This document shows positions 26,731 to 35,858 of a stretch of DNA of 64,000 bases, piece after piece (positions within the stretch are counted from its first letter, which is position 1; the number at the start of each line of letters is the position of its first letter). Origin of the DNA: Flavobacterium sp. (lineage in GTDB: Bacteria; Bacteroidota; Bacteroidia; Flavobacteriales; Flavobacteriaceae). Under the pieces are notes generated by a model, which saw nothing but the letters and a program-made list of their open reading frames with translations, made no database searches and was not told where the DNA came from. Location of the stretch: positions 62,001 to 126,000 of the forward strand of contig JACMLU010000012.1 in the NCBI GenBank assembly GCA_014379405.1, read 5' to 3'. A program made the translations under genes and the position numbers.

Positions 26731-28374
26731 TTACAGTACTTCAACAACATTAGGTTCCAATGAAGGTCCGGCGCTAACTAAACGTTTTCCTTCTTCGGTA
26801 TTGGTATATTGCTCAAAGTATTTGATGTAACGAGAAGCTAAATCTTTAGCTTTAACTGTCCATTCTTCTTCGGTGGCATATGTATCTCTTGGATCAAGAA
26901 TTCCTTCGCTCACATTTGGCAAAACTGTTGGAATTGTTAAATTCAAGTATGGAATTTCTCTTTTTTCCATTGTATCAATTTCTCCACTGATGATGGCATC
27001 GATAATGGCTCTGGTGTTTTTCAAAGAAATTCTTTTCCCTGTTCCGTTCCAACCCGTGTTCACAAGATAAGCTTTTGCTCCGTGTTCTTTCATTTTCCCA
27101 ATTAATGTTTTAGAATATTGTGTTGGATGCAATGTCAAGAATGCTTCACCAAAAGCTGGAGAGAAAGATGGTTCTGGAGCCGTAATTCCTCTTTCGGTAC
27201 CTGCTAATTTAGAAGTATATCCGCAAAGGAAGTGGTATTGCGCTTGGTCATCGTTCAAAATAGATACTGGAGGCAATACACCGAAAGCATCAGCTGAAAG
27301 ATAAATGATTTTGCTTGCGTGTCCGGCTTTAGAAGGCAACACAATTTTATTGATATTGTAAATTGGATAAGAAACTCTAGAGTTTTCGGTAATGGAATGG
27401 TCATAATAGTTGATTTCTCCATATTCATCAACGATAACATTTTCCAATAAAGCGTCCCTTTTGATGGCTCTCCAAATGTCTGGTTCGTTGTTTTCACTCA
27501 AGTCAATAACTTTTGCATAACAACCTCCTTCAAAATTAAATACTCCATTGTTATCCCATCCGTGTTCATCATCACCAATCAAATATCTTTTTGGGTCGGC
27601 AGATAAAGTAGTTTTTCCTGTTCCAGAAAGGCCAAAGAATACGGCTACGTCTCCTTTTTCTCCTACGTTTGCTGAACAGTGCATAGAAGCCATCCCTTTT
27701 AGTGGAAGGTAATAGTTCATCATAGCAAACATCCCTTTTTTCATTTCTCCTCCGTACCAAGTTCCACCAATAATTTGGATTTTTTCAGTAAGATTGAATA
27801 CCACGAAATTTTCTGAATTTAAACCTTGTTTTTTCCAATTTGGATTTGTTGCTTTAGAACCGTTCATTACAACAAAATCTGGCTTACCAAAGTTTTGCAA
27901 TTCATAAATAGAAGGCCGGATAAACATATTGGTAACAAAATGCGCTTGCCAAGCTACTTCCATTACGAAACGCACTTTAAGTCTTGTGTCAACATTTGTT
28001 CCGCAATAAGCATCAACTACATATAATTTTGGTGAAGTTGAAAGTTGTTCTAATGTAAGGGCTTTTAAATCGTCCCAAATTTCTTTTGTTGTAGGATAGT
28101 TTGGAGAGCTGATTCCTGATTCTTTATCCCAACAAATAGTGTCTTTAGTAATCTCATCTTTTACAATATATCTGTCTTTTGGGGAACGCCCCGTGAAAAT
28201 TCCGGTTTTTACGGCTACAGCTCCGGTATCAGTCAAAGCTCCTTTTTCATAACCTCTTCTTCTATGGGAAACTTCTGCTTGATACAATTCTTCGTAAGAA
28301 GGATTGTAAGCTACTTCATGATAACCTGTAATTCCCAAATCATGTAATTCTTGGATAATTTTAATGTTTTTCAT
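26731..28374 (-). CDS. pckA: Phosphoenolpyruvate carboxykinase (ATP)
   Basis: This 547-residue enzyme interconverts oxaloacetate plus ATP and PEP plus CO2 plus ADP. The P-loop is [18 protein letters not shown] near residue 245, with [22 protein letters not shown] following (metal and kinase-2 residues). The N-terminal [13 protein letters not shown] segment near residue 62 is also family-typical. It is the gluconeogenic partner of ppc upstream. There is no strong terminator after it; the his promoter begins about 40 bases downstream on the same strand. Confidence 0.95.
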   Translation of the reverse strand: MKNIKIIQELHDLGITGYHEVAYNPSYEELYQAEVSHRRRGYEKGALTDTGAVAVKTGIFTGRSPKDRYIVKDEITKDTICWDKESGISSPNYPTTKEIWDDLKALTLEQLSTSPKLYVVDAYCGTNVDTRLKVRFVMEVAWQAHFVTNMFIRPSIYELQNFGKPDFVVMNGSKATNPNWKKQGLNSENFVVFNLTEKIQIIGGTWYGGEMKKGMFAMMNYYLPLKGMASMHCSANVGEKGDVAVFFGLSGTGKTTLSADPKRYLIGDDEHGWDNNGVFNFEGGCYAKVIDLSENNEPDIWRAIKRDALLENVIVDEYGEINYYDHSITENSRVSYPIYNINKIVLPSKAGHASKIIYLSADAFGVLPPVSILNDDQAQYHFLCGYTSKLAGTERGITAPEPSFSPAFGEAFLTLHPTQYSKTLIGKMKEHGAKAYLVNTGWNGTGKRISLKNTRAIIDAIISGEIDTMEKREIPYLNLTIPTVLPNVSEGILDPRDTYATEEEWTVKAKDLASRYIKYFEQYTNTEEGKRLVSAGPSLEPNVVEVL

Positions 28375-28859
28375 CGTATAAATTTTTAATTATTTTAGAT
28401 TATATCACTAACTAAATTTAGAGAATATTTATTAAAATAAACTGATAATTATCATATTTTTTGTAAATCTACGCAATCGATATCTTATTTTTCAGTCGTT
28501 TACAATGAATTATTATAGAATTGATGAAGTTGGGGATATTTAACAGATATGATGTTAAAATCTTTAATTTTGGTTAAAATCATTAATATTTGACTAACTA
28601 TAACTTAACATATTATTTTCTTGCTACAGGTTTTTAAGCTTATCACTCAATCAATTAGAAATATCCATTTGCAAAAGGTATAGAATATTTTCACTTCAGA
28701 AGGTCTACATTTGCAAATTATCGCAGTTAATAATTTGCTATTAACAAACAATCGATTGACAATAGAAGAACCTCTATCGAACAATCGCTCGTCTGTTAAA
28801 TCTAAATATGATATGTCTGTTTTTTTTATAGCTGAATTTGTGTTTTAAATGTTGTAATA
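28375..28859. other. 485-bp AT-rich gap between pckA and ppc
   Basis: The gap upstream of pckA holds no convincing ORF, RNA gene or strong hairpin on either strand. No exact TAnnTTTG box facing pckA was found. Its size allows an extended 5' region or binding sites for carbon control, but nothing specific can be claimed. Confidence 0.5.
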
Positions 28860-31574
28860 TCAACCGGTACTTTTTAATCCACTAGAGATCGAATTGATAA
28901 GGGAAAGAAGCTTGGTTAATAGCCTTTCTGCTTTTTCTGGATTCTCATCTTTGATTTCTCTCCATTCTTTAATGTATTTAACTTGAAGTTTATGAAGAAT
29001 CTTTAACTCAGTTTCTCTTTTATGCAAATTCTCTAACTGATTTATTCTTCGGTTTTCCAATGGTTCACCGAAAATCCCTTCGATTTGTTTTATGCCTTCC
29101 GAGTGATCTTTCAAGATCATCCCCAAGAAGTGGTCTTTAATTACGGAATCTTGAACTAATGCAGCATATTCTTGCATTATAGAGGTATCGGCAATGATTA
29201 AATTTGTTTCAATATGAATCAACATATATTTTAAGAATGGCCAATCATTCAATGAATTTTTAAAGGTTTCATAGTCTGATTGTGATTCGTCATGAAGTTT
29301 TTTAATGGCAAAACCAATTCCAAACCATCCCGTTAAATTAAAACGAGATTGATTCCAACTAAATACCCATGGGATTGCTCTTAAATCAGCAAGAGAACGA
29401 TTTCCGGTACGTCTAGCAGGGCGTGAACCTATTTTGTTGTGTTCTAAAACATCAATTGGGGTTGCTTCTCCATAGAAAGTAATAAAATCAGGATGATTAA
29501 TTAAACTTTGAAAATAATCTGCTGACCAAGTTGCAAGACGTTCTAGAATTTCAAATGGGAAAACGCTTGCTTTTGTAATTGTTCGTCCTCTCATTGTTTG
29601 TCTTGCTGATCCTGAAAGCAACATTTCGAAATTATAAGTTGCATTCAAAGGGTTTGCGAGTTGCTGTGAAATAGTTTCCCCTTGAATGGTTAATTTTACA
29701 TTGCCGCTAACCGCCTTAGACGGCATACTTTCCATAAAACGATTGTATTGCCCACCACCACGACTTATTGTACCTCCAATACCATGGAAGAAGCATAATT
29801 TTATTTTGTGTTTGTCGCTTATTTCGGTAAGACGTTTCTCGGCTTTGTGAATATTCCAACGGCTTGCTAGAATTCCACCATCCTTATTACTATCGCTATA
29901 ACCAAGCATTACTTCCTGAACTTCAGGCATCAATTGCATCCGTTTTTGGGTAATAGGATGGCTTAAAAAAGTATCTAAAATTTCGTTTCCATTTTCTAAA
30001 TCCTGGATAGTTTCTAATAATGGAGCTACTCTTATAGGTTGGTCTAAAATGCCTACCTCACGCATGAAAAGATATATCACCAATAAATCACTTAATTGTC
30101 TTGTCATAGAAACAATTAATGTACCGATACCTTCAGTGCCATATAAATCAATATGTTGGCGAAGTATTCTAAAGTATCCCAATACTCTATCTGCCTCTAA
30201 TCCACAACTTGTTCCTGATACAACAAATGGACGATTGGTAAGTAATTCTTTATTTAGAAATAGGACACGTTTGTTTTCGTCCCAATTTAAAAAATCATTA
30301 TCCTCATATCCTACCATCTTTAATATTTGACTTATAGCAACTTCATAATAATTGCTGTTTTGTCTAATGTCTAATTTGGCTAGGTGGAATCCAAAACATT
30401 GTAAATGTCTTTCTACAGGAAAAAGCAAATCTTCCGCAATTTTGAAAGCACCAATTTCTTGTAAAGTTTTTCTAAGTAATCTTAAGTCAGACTGAAGCGC
30501 TGGAGGTGTCTCATAGAAAGTGTTTGTATCGTCAAATTTACCCCCCATAGTATTTTCGAGACGAATAATTAATAAATTAATATATTGTCTCCAAGGTTCC
30601 ATTGGATTTCGTTTTACAGCTTTATCTCCAGATTTCCCTAAATGTTTTGCTTTTTCTTGAATGGCTTCTTCTAAAATTTTTGGAACAAGATTATTGGTAT
30701 TTGACAGAGTCATACTAGAGCCCAGTGCCACCATTTTTTCATGCAAAATTTTTAATGCAGTGTTTCTGAGCAAAAGTAATGTGCTTTTTGTTACTTCTGG
30801 CGTTACAAACGGATGTCCGTCTCTGTCTCCTCCAACCCAATTTCCAAAATGTAAAAGCGGAAATTGTTCAGGTTGAGTTAAGCTTTTTGGATTTAAACCC
30901 ATAGCAACCCAAGAATTTTTTAATTTTTCATCACTTTTTTGCAAAGCAACAGGGAATACTTTACTGAAATAATAAATCACATTATTACGTTCTGCAATTA
31001 AATCAGGTTTTTCTAAATATACCTCACCAGTACGCCACCAACGTTCCAAAAGTGTTTTAATTTTTTCCTTAATTGTGTTTCTCTCTGTTTTAGTCCAAAT
31101 GTTATTTTCATTTTTAACCAACAATAAATAGAGCTCTCTATGAAGTTCTAATACTGAAACACGTTTTGCTTCTGTAGGGTGAGCCGTTAGCACTGGCATT
31201 ACATTTAATGTTGACAATACGTCCAACATTTCTTCCTCACTGACTCCCTGTTCTTTCCAGATTTTGAAAGTTTCTCCCCATGAACCCCGAATGGCAGATA
31301 TATCAATTTCGTTTTCTAAATTTCTGCGAAATTGTGTTGCTGCATTTTCTTCTACTAAGTTTGTTAATTGAAAATAAATACTCAAAGCCTGTATCAATTT
31401 TTCATCTGAAACTTCTTTGCTTTTCTGCTCTATTTTATCATAACTGGACTGTTGCAAAAGATTCGCTATGTCATTCTCATATAAGTCAACGAGCATTTCT
31501 TTGTAACAACTAATTACAAATTTTAGATCGTCCTTGGTTTTTTGGATTCCTTTAGCTTCGATAATTTCTTTCAT
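28860..31574 (-). CDS. ppc: Phosphoenolpyruvate carboxylase
   Basis: This 904-residue enzyme makes oxaloacetate from PEP and bicarbonate. Conserved blocks are VLTAHPTEAKR near residue 130 (catalytic His), GNWVGGDRDGHPFVTPEVT near residue 225, MLGYSDSNKDGGILASRW near residue 560, and the C-terminal end STG matching the usual NTG. The mobile catalytic loop reads FFHGIGGTISRGGGQYNRF, where most family members have FHGRGGTVGRGGGP; the change of the first Arg and of Val-Gly is notable. It forms the PEP/oxaloacetate node with pckA. Confidence 0.93.
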   Translation of the reverse strand: MKEIIEAKGIQKTKDDLKFVISCYKEMLVDLYENDIANLLQQSSYDKIEQKSKEVSDEKLIQALSIYFQLTNLVEENAATQFRRNLENEIDISAIRGSWGETFKIWKEQGVSEEEMLDVLSTLNVMPVLTAHPTEAKRVSVLELHRELYLLLVKNENNIWTKTERNTIKEKIKTLLERWWRTGEVYLEKPDLIAERNNVIYYFSKVFPVALQKSDEKLKNSWVAMGLNPKSLTQPEQFPLLHFGNWVGGDRDGHPFVTPEVTKSTLLLLRNTALKILHEKMVALGSSMTLSNTNNLVPKILEEAIQEKAKHLGKSGDKAVKRNPMEPWRQYINLLIIRLENTMGGKFDDTNTFYETPPALQSDLRLLRKTLQEIGAFKIAEDLLFPVERHLQCFGFHLAKLDIRQNSNYYEVAISQILKMVGYEDNDFLNWDENKRVLFLNKELLTNRPFVVSGTSCGLEADRVLGYFRILRQHIDLYGTEGIGTLIVSMTRQLSDLLVIYLFMREVGILDQPIRVAPLLETIQDLENGNEILDTFLSHPITQKRMQLMPEVQEVMLGYSDSNKDGGILASRWNIHKAEKRLTEISDKHKIKLCFFHGIGGTISRGGGQYNRFMESMPSKAVSGNVKLTIQGETISQQLANPLNATYNFEMLLSGSARQTMRGRTITKASVFPFEILERLATWSADYFQSLINHPDFITFYGEATPIDVLEHNKIGSRPARRTGNRSLADLRAIPWVFSWNQSRFNLTGWFGIGFAIKKLHDESQSDYETFKNSLNDWPFLKYMLIHIETNLIIADTSIMQEYAALVQDSVIKDHFLGMILKDHSEGIKQIEGIFGEPLENRRINQLENLHKRETELKILHKLQVKYIKEWREIKDENPEKAERLLTKLLSLINSISSGLKSTG

Positions 31575-31611
31575 TGAAAATATTATATAATTCTTACTAA
31601 TTAGTATTCAC

Positions 31612-31643
31612 CAAAATTAAGAAATAGCAACTTATAAACCCAA
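31612..31643 (-). promoter_or_regulatory. Full promoter of ppc
   Basis: On the minus strand TTG (31643-31641), 21 bases, then TAATTTTG (31619-31612), 38 bases before the ppc start. Confidence 0.7.
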
Positions 31644-31825
31644 TTAAATATCAATTATAAAATTAATTTTACGAAAACGTTATCTTTATTCATAAGGGTT
31701 CCCGAGGTTTTTTTATGATAAATATCATATTCGCTTAATAATAATTCACTAAATTTGACAGTAAGAAAATAAATCTAAATTCAAAATAGAATTTGAATAG
31801 TTAAATATATTTTTTTTGTAATGCA

Positions 31826-33199
31826 ATGACAAATGAACCTCAAAAAATGATTGAAGAAAAAGAAACCCCAAGAGTACTGGAATTACTTACTGAAATAGGA
31901 GAAATGATGATGACAAGCGGTGCTCACACTGCCAGAATTATTAGAAATTTAGAAAGGATTGCCAAAGGTTTGGGTTACGATTGTGAATTAGTTTTAACAT
32001 ATACTGGAATTGTAATTTCGATTTACAAAGAAAACAAACACAAGGCGCATACGCTTGCCAGAACCGTTCGATCAAAAGGAATAAATTTTGAAACGATTTC
32101 GGAAATAAGTATTTTGTCTTGGGATGTGTTGGAAAATAAAATTTCAATTGACGAGATTAAGTCAAGATTGGCTCAGATACGGACAAGAAAAGTATATACT
32201 GATTTTCAACTTTATTTTTGGGCTCCCTTTGCCAGCGTGGCTCTTTGTATGTTATTTGACGGAGACTGGATTCAATCCTTGATTGTTTATATATCAACAT
32301 TTATAGGGTTTTATGCCAGAAGAAATATGGTACTAAGGCATCACAATCATTTAATGGCTTTTTTCGTTGCTTCAACTATTTCTATATCTATCATACATTT
32401 GGCAGGTCTACTTTTCAATGTCGAAATTAAAGAAGCCTTAATTGTTTCGATATTGTATCTTATACCTGGTGTCGTGATGATTAATTCTTTCATTGATTAT
32501 TTAGAAGGTTATTTCGAATCGGGTACGGCTCGATTTATCTATTTTTCAATGGCTATTTTTATGCTGGCATTTGGTTTTTTCGTATCCAATTTGATTTTTA
32601 ACATCCCTATTGTGAATACTATTAGTGCTTTTGATTTTTCCAATTTACAAGCCCAAGTAGTAGAAGCGTATCAACCCACAGGAATAATGTTGCATGCTTC
32701 CAAATTAATTTTTGGAGGAATTACCTCTTTGGGATTTGCGCTGATTTTCAACACTTCAAAAAGAGCGATGTGGACCGTTTTCATACTCGGGGCCGTAGGT
32801 TATTACATCAAATACCTTTTGTTTAAAGAATGTGATGTCAACCTAATCTTGTCCATTTTTGTAGCTTCTTCATTTGTGGGAATCTCTGGAATGTATTTTG
32901 CACACAGAGCACATACACCTCCTATTATTTTTATGATTCCGGCTGTTATCAATATGATTCCTGGGCTGCTTAGTTACGAGTTTATGATGGGAATGATTGA
33001 TTGGATTAGCAATGACAAAGGCCAGAAACCATCTGTTGAAGAAGTTATCCAAACTTTATCTTATGGAATTAGTACCGTTTTCATTCTTTTTGCTCTTGCT
33101 TTTGGAGTTGCATTTCCAATAATTGTGTTCAAATCCTATACCGTGAAAGGAAAAGATTTGAATGTATTGATTAAAAAGTTGTTTGTAAAAAACGCCTAA
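31826..33199 (+). CDS. Threonine/serine exporter family protein (ThrE-like)
   Basis: This 457-residue protein joins the ThrE N domain (DUF1212-type) and the ThrE C domain. A soluble N-terminal segment (to about residue 120, with the family motif TSGAHTARIIRNLERIAKGLG) precedes about ten hydrophobic helices. The glycine/proline-rich LIPGVVMINSFIDYLEGY near residue 213 and MIPAVINMIPG near residue 370 are the two related pore-like motifs. Members export threonine and serine with proton coupling. Another ATG exists five bases upstream in a different frame. Confidence 0.85.
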   Translation: MTNEPQKMIEEKETPRVLELLTEIGEMMMTSGAHTARIIRNLERIAKGLGYDCELVLTYTGIVISIYKENKHKAHTLARTVRSKGINFETISEISILSWDVLENKISIDEIKSRLAQIRTRKVYTDFQLYFWAPFASVALCMLFDGDWIQSLIVYISTFIGFYARRNMVLRHHNHLMAFFVASTISISIIHLAGLLFNVEIKEALIVSILYLIPGVVMINSFIDYLEGYFESGTARFIYFSMAIFMLAFGFFVSNLIFNIPIVNTISAFDFSNLQAQVVEAYQPTGIMLHASKLIFGGITSLGFALIFNTSKRAMWTVFILGAVGYYIKYLLFKECDVNLILSIFVASSFVGISGMYFAHRAHTPPIIFMIPAVINMIPGLLSYEFMMGMIDWISNDKGQKPSVEEVIQTLSYGISTVFILFALAFGVAFPIIVFKSYTVKGKDLNVLIKKLFVKNA

Positions 33200-33292
33200 A
33201 ATGTAATTTCTATTTAAAATAGAATTATCTAATTAAAGCTTAACTCTTTTATGTATTATCAATGATTACTTAACAATTTAAATTTAGTACTT

Positions 33293-34993
33293 ATGTTTGA
33301 ATGGTTTAAAATATTGTTTACTCCGACTGATGAGCCGGAAATGACACAGGCATTAATCGTATTATTCTTGGCCATAAGTGTCGGTTTTTTCGTTGGAAGA
33401 ATCAAAATTGGGAACGTTTCACTGGGAGTATCCGCCGTAATGTTTGTGGGCCTTTTTTTAGGACATTTAGGATATAGTATGGATGCGGAATTAATTCAAT
33501 TCGTGCGGGAATTTGGTTTAATTCTATTTGTTTACGGCATTGGAATTCAAGTGGGACCTTCTTTCTTTTCTTCTTTCAAAAAGGAAGGAATTATTTTTAA
33601 TGCCTTGGGAGTTGGAACCGTTTTTTTGGGAGGTATTATTACCTATTTAATCCATTTATTGGTCAATGTGAAAATTGAAAATGCTGTAGGATTAATGTCA
33701 GGTTCGGTTACCAATACCCCGGGATTGGGAGCTGCAAAATCAACTCTTATTGAAATTCAAAAGCAATTAAACCTTCCTGCCGATCACTTTTCTGATCCGG
33801 CTATTGCTTATGCTATTACCTACCCTGTTGGTGTTTTCGGGATAATTCTTATCATAATATTGGCCAAAAATATTTTGAAAATTGATTTGTCAAAAGAAGC
33901 AGTTTTGCTCAATGAAAAAAACAAGGATTCAGAAAACAGAATTGTGCGTCAAAAATGCAGGGTTACCAAACCTGAAATTATTGGAAAAACAATCAAACAA
34001 GTATTCAAAGAATTTCATATTGATAATGTAATTATTTCTAGACAAAAACATAGCGGAACAAAAGCAGTTTACTCCCCATCGATAGACTCCATAATACAAC
34101 AAAAAGACGTTTTGATGGTGGTAGCCAAACAAAAAGACATCGATGCATTTATCAATATTGTGGGGAAAGTTTCAACAGATTTATTCATCGAATCTGAGGA
34201 TGATGTTACAACAAAAATACTTAGTGTAACCAAAGAAACGGCTACACATAAAACATTGGCACAATTGGATTTGTACAACCAATTTGATGTGAGAGTTACC
34301 CGGGTGATTCGTTCCGGTTTAGAATTATTGGCACAACCCACTTTGGAACTTTATTATGGCGATACTTTAATGGTTGTTGGCGATAGACATGCTATCCAAG
34401 AAGCTGAAAAAATTATTGGAAATTCCAAAAAAATCCTATTGGAACCCGATTTTCTTTCCCTTTTTGGTGGATTGATTTTTGGAGTAATTATTGGTTCCAT
34501 TCCCATTCTGATCCCTTCTTTACCAGTACCATTAAAATTAGGATTGGCAGCAGGACCCCTATTGGCAGCTCTGTTCATCAGTAGGTATGGAGGTGTTGGA
34601 GTCATTCATTCTTACATCAACAATGGTGCGATTCACTTTATGAAGGATTTTGGAATTTGTTTGTTTTTTGCCGCCGTGGGCATCAAAGCGGGTCATGGTT
34701 TCTATGACAATTTTGTTGCAAACAACGGTCTGATGTGGATTTATTATGGTTGTTACATTACTTTTATTCCATTGACCATATTGGTATTAATCAGCCGATT
34801 TGTGTTTAAACTCAATTTTTATCAAATGGTGGGCATTATGAGCGGTTCTTATACTGATCCTGCTGCCTTGGCTTTTAGTACTAAATACTTGGATTCAGAT
34901 ATACCCAACCAATCTTATGCCACTGTTTATCCTTTGGTAACCATCAGCAGAATTTTGGTCGCACAATTACTCATCTTGCTTTTTGCCAGTTGA
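33293..34993 (+). CDS. AspT/YidE-family transporter with RCK_C (TrkA-C) domains
   Basis: This 566-residue membrane protein has two hydrophobic halves of about five helices each, separated by a soluble region with two TrkA-C/RCK_C-like domains (about 205-385). The paired signatures GSVTNTPGLGAAKSTL near residue 142 and GIMSGSYTDPAALAFS near residue 515 mark the aspartate:alanine exchanger superfamily. Whether it exchanges Asp for Ala or another carboxylate is unclear. It follows the ThrE gene by 93 bases on the same strand. Confidence 0.83.
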   Translation: MFEWFKILFTPTDEPEMTQALIVLFLAISVGFFVGRIKIGNVSLGVSAVMFVGLFLGHLGYSMDAELIQFVREFGLILFVYGIGIQVGPSFFSSFKKEGIIFNALGVGTVFLGGIITYLIHLLVNVKIENAVGLMSGSVTNTPGLGAAKSTLIEIQKQLNLPADHFSDPAIAYAITYPVGVFGIILIIILAKNILKIDLSKEAVLLNEKNKDSENRIVRQKCRVTKPEIIGKTIKQVFKEFHIDNVIISRQKHSGTKAVYSPSIDSIIQQKDVLMVVAKQKDIDAFINIVGKVSTDLFIESEDDVTTKILSVTKETATHKTLAQLDLYNQFDVRVTRVIRSGLELLAQPTLELYYGDTLMVVGDRHAIQEAEKIIGNSKKILLEPDFLSLFGGLIFGVIIGSIPILIPSLPVPLKLGLAAGPLLAALFISRYGGVGVIHSYINNGAIHFMKDFGICLFFAAVGIKAGHGFYDNFVANNGLMWIYYGCYITFIPLTILVLISRFVFKLNFYQMVGIMSGSYTDPAALAFSTKYLDSDIPNQSYATVYPLVTISRILVAQLLILLFAS

Positions 34994-35122
34994 TAATTCT
35001 TTTAAAACTGTATTTCTGAAAATCAATTATGTCTTTTGCTTGTTCAGGTTTATCAGTATCCAATTGAAACTAACTTATATTCAAGCTACTTACATAACTT
35101 GAATCTGATAAATATAACCACT

Positions 35123-35854
35123 ATGTTTCGTCACAAAGGGAAGAACCGGACTTTTGCACATAATTTAAGATTAGCGACTTTGCTGTCTTTTGTTGCGGGA
35201 TTGGTCAATATTACCGGAGTTTTGGCTTTAAAAACATTGACCACTAATGTAACGGGTCATTTTGCTTTTTTTGCAGAAGAGATAATGAAACACGATTATA
35301 CTACTGCAATTACCTTTCTAGTTTTTACCCTTTTCTTTCTGCTGGGTTCATTTCTGTCTAGTTTTTTAGAGGAATTAATTTCTCTAAAAAACCCTGACCT
35401 GTCACACATTTTTCCAATTACGCTGGAAATGGTTATTTTAATAGCTGTTGGGATTTTCGGAACCAGCTCTGGTTTATTCACTTTAGGAGGAAAATTGACT
35501 GCCTTTTTTATGCTTCTTGCTATGGGAATCCAAAATTCCTTGGTGACCAACATTTCTAGATCGACCGTTCGAACTACCCATTTAACAGGTCTTTTTACCG
35601 ATTTGGGGATAGAAATATCGCAGTTGTTTTTTTACAAGAAAACTGAGGAAGTAAAAAAATTAAAAACCAGTATCTTTTTGCGTTTATCCATCATAACCTT
35701 CTTTTTTCTGGGTTGTTTTTCTGGTGGAATTATCTATCAATTTTTAGCTATGAAAACACTTTTTATTGCTGTATTATGTCTTTTTGGTGCACAATGGTAT
35801 GATTATTTTCGTTTAAAATTTCATTTGATTAAACGAAAAACACTTCATAAATAA
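35123..35854 (+). CDS. YoaK-family (DUF1275) membrane protein
   Basis: From the ATG at 35123 this 243-residue protein has about six hydrophobic helices and the family features LLSFVAGLVNITGVLAL, LTTNVTGHFAFFAEE and MGIQNSLVTNISRSTVRTTHLTGL. The longer frame from a TTG at 35036 adds 29 residues with no membrane or family character, so the ATG is preferred. Function of the family is unknown; a transport role is inferred from topology only. It is convergent with the VWA-type gene, with only 4 bases between stops. Confidence 0.82.
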   Translation: MFRHKGKNRTFAHNLRLATLLSFVAGLVNITGVLALKTLTTNVTGHFAFFAEEIMKHDYTTAITFLVFTLFFLLGSFLSSFLEELISLKNPDLSHIFPITLEMVILIAVGIFGTSSGLFTLGGKLTAFFMLLAMGIQNSLVTNISRSTVRTTHLTGLFTDLGIEISQLFFYKKTEEVKKLKTSIFLRLSIITFFFLGCFSGGIIYQFLAMKTLFIAVLCLFGAQWYDYFRLKFHLIKRKTLHK

Positions 35855-35858
35855 AGGG

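Noticed and set aside
28375..28859. Hidden RNA gene or riboswitch between pckA and ppc
   Set aside because: No strong conserved-looking hairpin, tRNA fold or terminator could be found.
35036..35122. N-terminal extension of the YoaK-family protein
   Set aside because: It needs a TTG start and adds residues without family likeness; the ATG at 35123 fits better.
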